From: Bacteroidales bacterium
Lineage (GTDB): Bacteria; Bacteroidota; Bacteroidia; Bacteroidales; UBA932
Direction of reading: 5' to 3'
Assembly (NCBI GenBank): GCA_017513445.1
Contig: JAFXFS010000005.1
Span: 1 to 55,103, forward strand
DNA length: 55,103 nucleotides
Part shown: piece by piece, positions 1 to 7,730 of the stretch
Layout of the letters: each line of letters begins with the position of its first letter
Numbering within the stretch: position 1 is the stretch's first letter
Notes under the pieces: generated by a model
Told to the model about the DNA's origin: nothing
Seen by the model: the letters and a program-made list of their open reading frames with translations, nothing else
Databases searched by the model: none
Program-made: the position numbers and the translations under genes

Positions 1-57
1 ATTGACGCTTATCGAATTTCTTCGGTACTTTTGCTTGTACTTTTTGTCTTCCATCAT
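1..57 (-). CDS. 5' end of an unidentified gene (runs off left edge)
   Basis: Nineteen codons can be read on the minus strand from an ATG at 57 (a second ATG follows at 54) to the edge of the window without a stop. The peptide is basic and begins MMEDKKYKQKYRRNS. A well-formed Bacteroidetes promoter lies about 35 bases upstream, which supports a real start. The short N-terminus is faintly reminiscent of REP-associated (RAYT) transposases, which often begin with a KYxNKYR-like stretch, but this is too little to assign a function. Confidence 0.5.
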   Translation of the reverse strand, partial: MMEDKKYKQKYRRNSISVN

Positions 58-91
58 TTCAAACAACTACCGTTTTTTCTCAAACGGACTG

Positions 92-122
92 CAAAGGTAG
101 TGCTTTTTTCTTCTCTTCCAAA
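92..122 (-). promoter_or_regulatory. Promoter of the left-edge gene
   Basis: On the minus strand there is TTTG (122-119), a 19-base spacer and TACCTTTG (99-92). This fits the Bacteroidetes TTTG-N19-21-TAnnTTTG consensus and lies about 35 bases before the ATG at 57. The remaining bases 123-225 hold no gene that I can support. Confidence 0.7.
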
Positions 123-225
123 TTTATTTTTACCTTTTTTTTGTGTTTTTTATAACACTTTTTTGCAACTCACTATCGTTCAGTAAGTTACATTTTATAA
201 AAATTTTCAACTTTTTTGAAAAAGA

Positions 226-1122
226 TTATTTTTTTGCTTTCAACTGTGCAATGGTTACACCTATTACAGTTAAAGATAGACCAAATATCTGTGGTGTAGA
301 GAAAGTTTCTTGTCCTACTAAGAAAGCAGCGACAGCAGATACGATCGGAATTAGCGATGTAAATACGGATGCTCTTGTGATTCCCAAAATCTGAATTGCT
401 CTGTTGTATAATCCGAATGCAATACACGAGCAAAAAACTGCTAATACTATTATAGGTGGAACAATTCTAATTGTCAGATGTTGAACAGGGTCGAATTGTG
501 GCAATCCATATATAATAAAAGGTACCATAAAGTATAATGCCCCAAAAACAAATTGATATGTAGTAATTGTAAAGACATTATATCTTGAAGCCAACTTCTT
601 ACAAACTGTTGAATAACAAATAGATGAGAGAACTGCGACAAATAGAAGTGCAATACCATAGCTATAGTCAGCACCTATCTCATTTTTATGAAAGGCAAAC
701 AGCACAATACCTGGCAGTGATAATACAACACCTATCTTATTTAGCTTTGAAAGTTTCTCTCTGAATACAATTTGCCCTACTATAAGTGTAAAAACAGGTA
801 TAGTACCTATGATTATTGATGATAATGTTGGCGAATTTGTGGCCTTCATACCATAGGTCTCACCTATAAAATATAGTAGTGGTTCAAAGAATGCCAATGC
901 AAGAAATAGTTTTAGATCTCCTTTGCGAATCTTCTCCAACTTTCTAAGTGAAAGAGAGAAAATTAACATACAAATTCCTGCCAAGAGTATTCTTATTGGC
1001 ACAAATATTAAAATTGGGACATCCTGACTTAAAAGCTCATTTGTCCAAATATATGACAATCCCCAGAAAATTATTGAGATAAAAACTATGAGATATACCA
1101 CATATTTAGAACCCTTTTCCAT
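226..1122 (-). CDS. DMT-superfamily (EamA) transporter
   Basis: This 298-residue protein is almost entirely hydrophobic, with about ten predicted membrane helices arranged as two EamA repeats (roughly residues 10-140 and 150-295). That is the usual form and length of drug/metabolite exporters such as RhaT-unrelated YdcZ/RarD-like carriers of the inner membrane. The substrate cannot be told from sequence. It is the last gene of a minus-strand run and begins 4 bases after the pyrC stop codon, so it is probably co-transcribed with pyrC. No clear terminator follows it. Confidence 0.85.
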   Translation of the reverse strand: MEKGSKYVVYLIVFISIIFWGLSYIWTNELLSQDVPILIFVPIRILLAGICMLIFSLSLRKLEKIRKGDLKLFLALAFFEPLLYFIGETYGMKATNSPTLSSIIIGTIPVFTLIVGQIVFREKLSKLNKIGVVLSLPGIVLFAFHKNEIGADYSYGIALLFVAVLSSICYSTVCKKLASRYNVFTITTYQFVFGALYFMVPFIIYGLPQFDPVQHLTIRIVPPIIVLAVFCSCIAFGLYNRAIQILGITRASVFTSLIPIVSAVAAFLVGQETFSTPQIFGLSLTVIGVTIAQLKAKK

Positions 1123-1126
1123 ACTA

Positions 1127-2446
1127 TTATCTATTGAAGATCAACATTTTAGCAGATTTTACACCTGTTAATTTAGATTCTTTAACTACAATTTCTCCAT
1201 TAACTATTGTTGTATCAACTGTTGTAGCGAAAGATTCAAATGGAGACCATCCACACTTATACGCAGGAAGATTTTCAGATGGTTTATCTAAATCCACAAT
1301 AGCAAGGTCGGCATAATAGCCCTTTCTAATAAACCCTCTTCTATCAATAGAGAAAATTTTTGCTGGGTTATGAGACATAAAGGTCGCAACTTCCTCAAGT
1401 GAAAAAACTCCAGCCTTTACAAGTTCCAACATTAGTTGAAGAGAGTTCTGAACCATAGGTATTCCTGAAGGTGAGTTGAGATAATTCTTACTCTTTTCGT
1501 TAAGTAAATGAGGAGCGTGATCTGTAGCAACTACCTGAATATCACCTCTTTTCAGTGCCTTACGAAGAGCATATTTATCCTCTTCACCCTTTATAGCAGG
1601 ATTACATTTTATCTTTGGTCCATATTTTTCATAATCCCTCTCATCAAACCAGAGATAGTGAGTACAAATCTCACCAGAGATAGAATCGTTAAGTTGTCTT
1701 GCTTCTGCCAACATTTTGCACTCTTCTTTAGTAGATATATGTAGTATGTGAAGTGAAGAATTATATTTGGTTGCAAATGAGAGTGCCTTCTGGGTAGATT
1801 TTATACAAGCCTGAGCAGATCTGATTTTAGAGTGTTCTGAAAATGGAATATCTTCCCCATATCTATCTTTAGCAATTTGAAGATTCTCTTTGATAGTCTC
1901 CTCATCTTCGCAATGTGTTGCCAACAAAATTTTTGATTTGGAAAAGATAGAATTTAGTGTCTCCTCATTGTCAACTAACATATTTCCTGTAGATGATCCC
2001 ATAAAGAGTTTAACACCACAAACCTTTGTTGGATCTACACTTAAAATCTCATCAAGATTGCTATTTGTTGCACCCAAATAGAAGGAGTAATTTGCATAAG
2101 AATCTCTTTGGGCAATGTCGAACTTTTTCTCAATATCTGAAATAGTAGTTGCAGGAGGATTATTATTAGGCATATCCATAAAGGAGGTAACGCCGCCAAG
2201 AATAGCCGCCTTACTCTCACTCTCTATTGTTGCCTTATGGGAAGCACCCGGCTCTCTGAAGTGGACTTGATCATCAATAATTCCAGGAAAGACAACCTTT
2301 GATGTAGCATCAATTACCAAATCACTATCAGGAAGAGTATCATTTTGTGAAAAGATATCAGAAATCAATTCATCCTCAATAAGGATCGATCCGATAAAAG
2401 ATTTACCCTCATTGACTATAAGTCCATTTTTTATAAGAGTTTTCAA
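1127..2446 (-). CDS. pyrC: Dihydroorotase
   Basis: The enzyme catalyses the cyclisation of carbamoyl aspartate to dihydroorotate in pyrimidine synthesis. At 439 residues it has the length of class I dihydroorotases. The amidohydrolase signature DDQVHFREPG lies at residues 58-67, the carboxylated-lysine region is VKLFMGSS, and further metal or catalytic segments are THCEDE, LHILHIS and ATDHAPH near residue 315. The first metal-binding His of the usual HxH pair is Gln60, a substitution that I recall as usual in Bacteroidetes enzymes. It lies between a mannosyltransferase gene (2-base gap) and an exporter gene (4-base gap), so it is probably in the same transcript. Confidence 0.95.
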   Translation of the reverse strand: MKTLIKNGLIVNEGKSFIGSILIEDELISDIFSQNDTLPDSDLVIDATSKVVFPGIIDDQVHFREPGASHKATIESESKAAILGGVTSFMDMPNNNPPATTISDIEKKFDIAQRDSYANYSFYLGATNSNLDEILSVDPTKVCGVKLFMGSSTGNMLVDNEETLNSIFSKSKILLATHCEDEETIKENLQIAKDRYGEDIPFSEHSKIRSAQACIKSTQKALSFATKYNSSLHILHISTKEECKMLAEARQLNDSISGEICTHYLWFDERDYEKYGPKIKCNPAIKGEEDKYALRKALKRGDIQVVATDHAPHLLNEKSKNYLNSPSGIPMVQNSLQLMLELVKAGVFSLEEVATFMSHNPAKIFSIDRRGFIRKGYYADLAIVDLDKPSENLPAYKCGWSPFESFATTVDTTIVNGEIVVKESKLTGVKSAKMLIFNR

Positions 2447-2447
2447 C

Positions 2448-3182
2448 TTATTTTTGTTTAGGTTTAATTTTTCTAAATCTCAATTTAAGAACACCCCAGA
2501 ATGCCTCGCCAAAGATTCCACTACTCATTTTTGAAGTTCCCTCTGTACGATCGACAAAGATAATTGGAACCTCTTTTATCTTAAATCCCAACTTGTAGGC
2601 ATTATATTTCATCTCAATTTGGAAGCCATAACCTTTCATTTTAATATTGTCAAAATCAATGGTTTCCAACAACTTACGACTATAACACTTAAATCCGGCA
2701 GTGGTATCGTAAACCTTCATTCCCAGCACAAATCTCACATAAGCCGAAGCATAATATGACATTATAACACGACCTATTGGCCAATTAATTACACTGATAC
2801 CATTGCAATAACGAGAACCTATTGAAAGATCTGCACCATCTTCAGTACAAGCACTCAACAGTCTTGGTAAATCTTTAGGAGGGTGAGAGAAGTCAGCATC
2901 CATCTCTATGGCATAATCATAATTATTCTCAATCGCCCAATTGAAACCTGTAAGATAGGCAGTACCTAAACCCAACTTACCCGAACGCTCTATCAAGAAA
3001 AGAGAGTCCTTGAACTCCTTCTGAAGCCCTTTAACAATAGATGCTGTACCATCTGGAGAGCCATCATCAACAATTAAAATGTGGAAATCCTCTTCTAATT
3101 GACGTACTGCACGAATAATTTTCTCAATATTCTCTTTTTCGTTATAAGTTGGTATGATTACAACCTTTCTAATATCTGCCAT
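2448..3182 (-). CDS. Polyprenol monophosphomannose synthase (GT2, DPM1-like)
   Basis: This 244-residue GT2 glycosyltransferase transfers a sugar, typically mannose from GDP-mannose, to polyprenyl phosphate on the cytoplasmic face of the membrane. It opens with VVIIPTYNEKENIEKII, has LIVDDGSPDGTA near residue 45 and the metal-binding EMDADFSHPP near residue 95. There is no C-terminal membrane segment, as in DPM1-type enzymes. The reading frame could start 18 bases earlier at 3200, but the family starts right before the first beta strand, so I chose the ATG at 3182. It precedes pyrC by 2 bases. Confidence 0.9.
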   Translation of the reverse strand: MADIRKVVIIPTYNEKENIEKIIRAVRQLEEDFHILIVDDGSPDGTASIVKGLQKEFKDSLFLIERSGKLGLGTAYLTGFNWAIENNYDYAIEMDADFSHPPKDLPRLLSACTEDGADLSIGSRYCNGISVINWPIGRVIMSYYASAYVRFVLGMKVYDTTAGFKCYSRKLLETIDFDNIKMKGYGFQIEMKYNAYKLGFKIKEVPIIFVDRTEGTSKMSSGIFGEAFWGVLKLRFRKIKPKQK

Positions 3183-3237
3183 AAAATATAAATTTATCAA
3201 ATTTATACAATTTCCTTCAAATTCGCAAATAGGGTCT

Positions 3238-5382
3238 CTACAACCCCTTTAATGTCAATGCAATTTTTTCTCTGTCGTAATCTACAGATAATACTTTGAC
3301 CTGTAACTGCTGATGAATCTTTAGAATATCCGCAGGATTAGAGACATAACTATCAGATAGTTGTGAAATGTGAATCAATCCATTTTGTTTAATTCCAATA
3401 TCAACAAATGCACCGAAGTTTGTTATGTTGGTAACAATACCCGGAAGAACCATTCCTGGCTTAACATCCTCCAATGATTGAACCTCATCTGAAAATTCAA
3501 ATACTTTAATAATGGAACGAGGATCTCTTCCTGGCTTTGCCAATTCTGCCATAATATCATTCAATGTTGGCAAACCAACCTTTTCATCTACATATCTATC
3601 AAGTTTTATAGTACTCCTAACGCCCTCATTATCAATTAATTCCTTTACAGAAACACCACAATCTGCGGCCATTTTTCTCACTAGGTCATACCTTTCAGGA
3701 TGGACAGCAGAGTTGTCAAGAGGATTTTCGGCAGTAGGAATTCTTAAAAAACCGGCACACTGTTCAAAAACCTTATCCCCTACTCTTTTTACATTTTTTA
3801 TCTCTTCCCTTGATGCAAATGGCCCATTATTCTCTCTATATTCAACAATAGCGGCTGCCAATTGTGGACCTATGCCTGAAACATAAGAGAGCAGGTGTTT
3901 ACTTGCTGTATTCAAATTTACTCCTACACTATTAACACAACTCTCCACGGTTGAATCCAGCTTCTCTTTAAGCATTTTCTGGTCAACATCGTGTTGATAC
4001 TGACCAACACCTATAGATTTAGGATCAATTTTTACCAATTCAGCAAGAGGATCCATTAATCTTCTACCAATAGAGACAGCACCTCTGACAGTAACATCAT
4101 AATCAGGGAACTCTTCTCTTGATATTGCAGAGGCAGAATAGACTGATGCTCCATCTTCACTTACAGAGTAAACTCTCACCTCTCTTGGAAGTGCTATTCT
4201 TTTGATAAATGCCTCTGTTTCCCTGCCAGCTGTACCATTTCCAATCGCAATTACCTCTATTTTATGACTCTCAACAAGACGCGATATCTTCTTCATCGCC
4301 TGAATCTTCTCATTAACAGGAGGATGTGGATATATGGTCTCATTAGCAAGTAATTTACCCTGAGCATCCAGACAAACAACCTTACAACCAGTTCTGAAAC
4401 CTGGATCAATAGCCAATGTCCTCTTTTGTCCCACCGGTGGAGAGAGAAGAAGTTGTCTCAGATTATCTCCAAATACTCGAATTGCCTCAACATCTGCCTT
4501 TTCCTTAAGAATATTAAAGATTTCATTCTCCAAAGATGGGTGGATCAATCTCTTGTAAGAATCATCCACTGCCAGCTCTATCTGTTCATATTGAGCTTTT
4601 GAGTAGTTTATATTACTAGGAATAAAATTTCTCTTGATAATAGTATGTGCTGTATCACTATTGATATCGATTTTGGCATTTAATACCCCTAATGATGAGG
4701 CACGAAGAATTGCCAATATCCTATGAGATGGAATTGTCGTAACCTTCTCATTATAATCAAAATAGTTCTTAAATTTATATGCCTCCTCAACCTTATCGCC
4801 AGAGCGGGACTCTTTAGAGGTAACATATCCTCTCTGAAGCATATAACCTCTTAACTCTCCCCTAACCTTCTCTGTGTCGCTTATCCTTTCTGCTATAATA
4901 TCTCTTGCTCCACATAATGCAGTTTCAACATCTGGAACCTCATCAACAATAAATCTTTTTGCCTCAGCGAAAATATCATTTACTCTTCCCGAGAGCAGTT
5001 TTTCAGCCAACGGTTCAAGGCCACGTGATTTAGCGATTGATGCTCTGGTCTTTCTTTTTGGTCTAAATGGAAGATATAAGTCCTCAAGTTGCTGAATGTC
5101 AACTATTTGCCCTATTCTCTCCAATAATTCTTCGGTAAGCTTTCCTTGAGAATCTATCGATTCGATAACACTCTTCTTGCGCTTTTCTAACTCCTCGAAT
5201 TTTTGATACAACTGTTTTATCTCAAAAATTTGGACCTCATCAAGAGAGCCGGTCCTCTCCTTTCTATATCTACTTATAAAAGGGATAGTTGCACCATCTT
5301 GAAATAGTTCAATAGTATGTTCAACCTGCCAAGGTGCTATAGATAACTCCTTGCTAATGAAATCAATATATAATTTAATCAT
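3238..5382 (-). CDS. tex: Tex family RNA-binding transcription accessory protein
   Basis: Tex is a conserved cytoplasmic nucleic-acid-binding protein. The 714 residues show the family order: a helical N-terminal domain (ISRYRKERTGSLDE), a YqgF-like RNase H fold (LAIDPGFRTGCK near residue 320), helix-hairpin-helix repeats (LLSYVSGIGPQLA and NVKRVGDKVFEQCAGFLRI), and a C-terminal S1 domain (GIVTNITNFGAFVDIG to residue 714). The open frame extends upstream to 5457, but that stretch lies inside the ClC gene. The ATG at 5382 overlaps the ClC stop by 8 bases, which suggests translational coupling. Confidence 0.93.
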   Translation of the reverse strand: MIKLYIDFISKELSIAPWQVEHTIELFQDGATIPFISRYRKERTGSLDEVQIFEIKQLYQKFEELEKRKKSVIESIDSQGKLTEELLERIGQIVDIQQLEDLYLPFRPKRKTRASIAKSRGLEPLAEKLLSGRVNDIFAEAKRFIVDEVPDVETALCGARDIIAERISDTEKVRGELRGYMLQRGYVTSKESRSGDKVEEAYKFKNYFDYNEKVTTIPSHRILAILRASSLGVLNAKIDINSDTAHTIIKRNFIPSNINYSKAQYEQIELAVDDSYKRLIHPSLENEIFNILKEKADVEAIRVFGDNLRQLLLSPPVGQKRTLAIDPGFRTGCKVVCLDAQGKLLANETIYPHPPVNEKIQAMKKISRLVESHKIEVIAIGNGTAGRETEAFIKRIALPREVRVYSVSEDGASVYSASAISREEFPDYDVTVRGAVSIGRRLMDPLAELVKIDPKSIGVGQYQHDVDQKMLKEKLDSTVESCVNSVGVNLNTASKHLLSYVSGIGPQLAAAIVEYRENNGPFASREEIKNVKRVGDKVFEQCAGFLRIPTAENPLDNSAVHPERYDLVRKMAADCGVSVKELIDNEGVRSTIKLDRYVDEKVGLPTLNDIMAELAKPGRDPRSIIKVFEFSDEVQSLEDVKPGMVLPGIVTNITNFGAFVDIGIKQNGLIHISQLSDSYVSNPADILKIHQQLQVKVLSVDYDREKIALTLKGL

Positions 5383-7165
5383 GTGATACTTGTTGAAGCT
5401 GTTCGCGATAATATGAGAATATTTTTGAACGTGAAACAAATCCTTGATACTCGCCATTTATATCAATAACAGGAAGGTTCCACGCCTCAGAAACTTCAAA
5501 CTTATTCATAACGCTATCCATCTTCTCATCCATAAGCACTACAGTAGGAGCATTCTTCATCAAAGATTCTATTTTTATGCTATCATATAGACTCCTATCA
5601 AACATAATCGAGCGTATATCATTGAGATAAATTACCCCCTGGAATTTATTTTTACTATCTACTACAGGGAAAATACTTCTGTTTGATTGTCTAATTGCTG
5701 CCACCAGGTCAGCCAAATTACCTGACACATTTATAGGTATAAAATCTCTCTCAACCATTTGAGAGGTCTTGAGGAGTGTCAATACAGCTTTATCACTATC
5801 GTGTGTTAACAAATCTCCCTGATTTGCTATACGCTTGGTATAGATAGAGTAAGATTCAACACCTCTGATAGTCGCAAATGAGATTGTAGAGGTGATAATC
5901 AATGGCATAAGGAGTTCATAACCTCCCGTAATCTCCGCAATAAGGAAGATTGCTGTCAGAGGTGCCTGCATTACTCCTGCCATCAAACCTCCCATACCTA
6001 CTAATACAAAATTTGTCTCTGGCAGTGGGTGTATTCCAATAATATTAATAACTCTTGCCACAATAAAACCAGCAATACCACCAACAAAAAGAGTAGGTCC
6101 GAAAGTACCTCCGACTCCTCCACCTGCATTAGTAAATGACATTGCGACCACTTTGAATATCATTACAAGAAAGAAGAATATAGGAATTGACCACTCACTA
6201 CTTAATAACTCGTAGTAAAATGGATGAGATACAGCTGACTCAATATTATTATTCAAAAGATCAGTAAGATTGCCATAACCCTCACCATAAAGAGGTGGGA
6301 AGAGGAATAGTATAATTCCAAGGAAAAATGCCGATATCCCCCAACGCATAAATGGCTTTTTAATCCTCTTGATCCTATCCTCCATAGACAAAGTGGTCTT
6401 CATAAAATAGAGTGAGACCAAACCACAGAAAATACCAAGAATTATATAGTATGGCAGATTGCTTAATGCAAATTTCTCAATTGTTGCGGCAAATGCCACA
6501 TCCATACCAAAGAATATGTATGAGGTAACTGTTGCTGTAATGGTAGATACCAAAAGAGGCAAAATTGCCGTCATTGAGATGTTAAAAAGTAGAATCTCAA
6601 GGGTAAAAAGTACTCCTGCCAATGGAGCCTTAAAAATACCTGCCACAGCACCTGCTGCACCACAACCAAGCAACATTGTCATCTGTTTGTATGACAAACC
6701 CAAAACTCTTGCAACATTAGATCCAAGTGCAGCACCAGTAAAAACGATAGGTGCCTCTGCTCCGACTGAACCTCCAAAACCTATTGTTACTGAACTAGTT
6801 AGTATTGATGACCAGGTATGTCTTCTTTTAATTCGTGACTCATTTCTCGATACAGCAAGCAGCACTTTTGTAACACCGTGTCCTACATCATCCTTCACCA
6901 GATACTTTACAAGCAACATCGATATCAGCATACCAATACCTGGCAGTAGAAGATAGAGGTAAGTACTTACTTCGGGGCTACTCCAGGATAAGAGTGAATT
7001 TTGAATCAAATGAATAAGAGACTTCAGAATAACAGCCGCCAAACCACTCAATAAACCAACGACAAAGGCCACAATAATTAACATTGTGCGCTCTGGCATC
7101 GACTTGAGCCACTTGGAAATTTTAGCTAAAAGATTACTGAATAATTTCATAATTCCACTCATCAA
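5375..7165 (-). CDS. ClC-family chloride channel/transporter with CBS domains
   Basis: This inner-membrane protein has the ClC fold over about residues 20-440 and a pair of CBS domains at the C-terminus (about 470-590). Visible ClC motifs include GFGGSVGAEAPIVFTGAALGS, where the Glu in GAEAP corresponds to the gating glutamate of GREGP, and GGGVGGTFGPTLFVGG. It probably exchanges chloride or another anion with protons; the CBS pair usually senses nucleotides. ATGs at 7165, 7162 and 7150 are possible starts. A promoter -7 box ending at 7174 would leave almost no leader before 7165, so 7150 may be the true start. Its stop overlaps the tex start. Confidence 0.92.
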   Translation of the reverse strand: MMSGIMKLFSNLLAKISKWLKSMPERTMLIIVAFVVGLLSGLAAVILKSLIHLIQNSLLSWSSPEVSTYLYLLLPGIGMLISMLLVKYLVKDDVGHGVTKVLLAVSRNESRIKRRHTWSSILTSSVTIGFGGSVGAEAPIVFTGAALGSNVARVLGLSYKQMTMLLGCGAAGAVAGIFKAPLAGVLFTLEILLFNISMTAILPLLVSTITATVTSYIFFGMDVAFAATIEKFALSNLPYYIILGIFCGLVSLYFMKTTLSMEDRIKRIKKPFMRWGISAFFLGIILFLFPPLYGEGYGNLTDLLNNNIESAVSHPFYYELLSSEWSIPIFFFLVMIFKVVAMSFTNAGGGVGGTFGPTLFVGGIAGFIVARVINIIGIHPLPETNFVLVGMGGLMAGVMQAPLTAIFLIAEITGGYELLMPLIITSTISFATIRGVESYSIYTKRIANQGDLLTHDSDKAVLTLLKTSQMVERDFIPINVSGNLADLVAAIRQSNRSIFPVVDSKNKFQGVIYLNDIRSIMFDRSLYDSIKIESLMKNAPTVVLMDEKMDSVMNKFEVSEAWNLPVIDINGEYQGFVSRSKIFSYYREQLQQVSHD

Positions 7166-7168
7166 GAA

Positions 7169-7184
7169 TTCTACAAATGTAGAA
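7169..7184 (-). promoter_or_regulatory. -7 box within a perfect inverted repeat upstream of the ClC gene
   Basis: The sequence TTCTACAAATGTAGAA has perfect 7-base arms around a 2-base centre. It contains TACATTTG on the minus strand (7181-7174), a match to the -7 consensus. No convincing -33 box is visible at the usual distance. The palindrome could be an operator overlapping the promoter. Confidence 0.45.
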
Positions 7185-7214
7185 AATTTTAGTGAATAAA
7201 TCTCTTGATTATAT

Positions 7215-7244
7215 AAAAAAAGGGCTGACCAAATTGATCAGCCC
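7215..7244 (-). terminator. Rho-independent terminator of the small acidic protein gene
   Basis: A 7-base-pair stem (GGGCTGA 7222-7228 with TCAGCCC 7238-7244) is followed on the minus strand by seven T residues (7221-7215). It starts 21 bases after the stop codon of the gene at 7265-7600 and ends before the ClC promoter, so it separates the two units. Confidence 0.85.
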
Positions 7245-7264
7245 CGATATAATCTTATAGAAAA

Positions 7265-7600
7265 TTATTCCGCATCTTCCTCTACTTCAAACTGTTCTAC
7301 ATTATCGTCTGGGAATACAGCATCCTCATTAGTTGTACCCTCATCATCACTATCCTTGAATGCATTCTCAGCATCCTCATAATCATCAACTCTTACATCA
7401 ATTTTTACAAGGTAGATTGCATCTGGTATCTCAACAGTAACAGCATAAAAGAATGTTCCGTCTGGTTTCTCAATTCGCTTCAAATCCTCCATATAGTCGG
7501 CATATCCTCTTGGATATTTTTCTTTAAATGCAGCTTGTAATTCTGCTGACATATTAGCATAGCTAACTAAAGATTTTTTCTTTGAACTAGGTTGTATCAT
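7265..7600 (-). CDS. Small acidic protein of unknown function
   Basis: This is a 111-residue protein that I do not recognise. The first 20 residues are basic and Ser/Lys-rich. The middle (about 20-75) looks like a compact globular domain, with KEKYPRGYADYMEDLKR and YAVTVEIPDAIYLVKIDVRVDD. The last 40 residues are strongly acidic (DDYEDAENAFKDSDDEG, EQFEVEEDAE). It has no signal peptide or membrane segment. The gene is monocistronic, with its own promoter (near 7674-7703) and a strong terminator directly after it. That, plus the acidic tail, would fit an abundant cytoplasmic housekeeping protein, but this is inference. Confidence 0.75.
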   Translation of the reverse strand: MIQPSSKKKSLVSYANMSAELQAAFKEKYPRGYADYMEDLKRIEKPDGTFFYAVTVEIPDAIYLVKIDVRVDDYEDAENAFKDSDDEGTTNEDAVFPDDNVEQFEVEEDAE

Positions 7601-7673
7601 ATAAATTTCTATTTTATAGTCTATTAAGCAATATTTTGGTCTAATTGCTTTTAATTAGGTATTAATAACGTTG

Positions 7674-7703
7674 CAAATATATTTGATTATTTAATAAAAC
7701 AAA
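7674..7703 (-). promoter_or_regulatory. Promoter of the small acidic protein gene
   Basis: On the minus strand TTTG (7703-7700) is followed after 18 bases by TATATTTG (7681-7674). The spacing is one base short of the usual 19-21. The box is about 75 bases before the ATG at 7600. Confidence 0.5.
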
Positions 7704-7730
7704 TATAAAAAGTAATTTTTTGCCAAAAAA

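Noticed and set aside
143-394. Plus-strand ORF of 83 codons
   Set aside because: It lies mostly opposite the DMT exporter gene, shows no recognisable motif, and begins in AT-rich intergenic DNA.
5383-5457. 25-codon upstream extension of tex
   Set aside because: It lies within the C-terminal coding part of the ClC gene, and the ATG at 5382 matches the family start.
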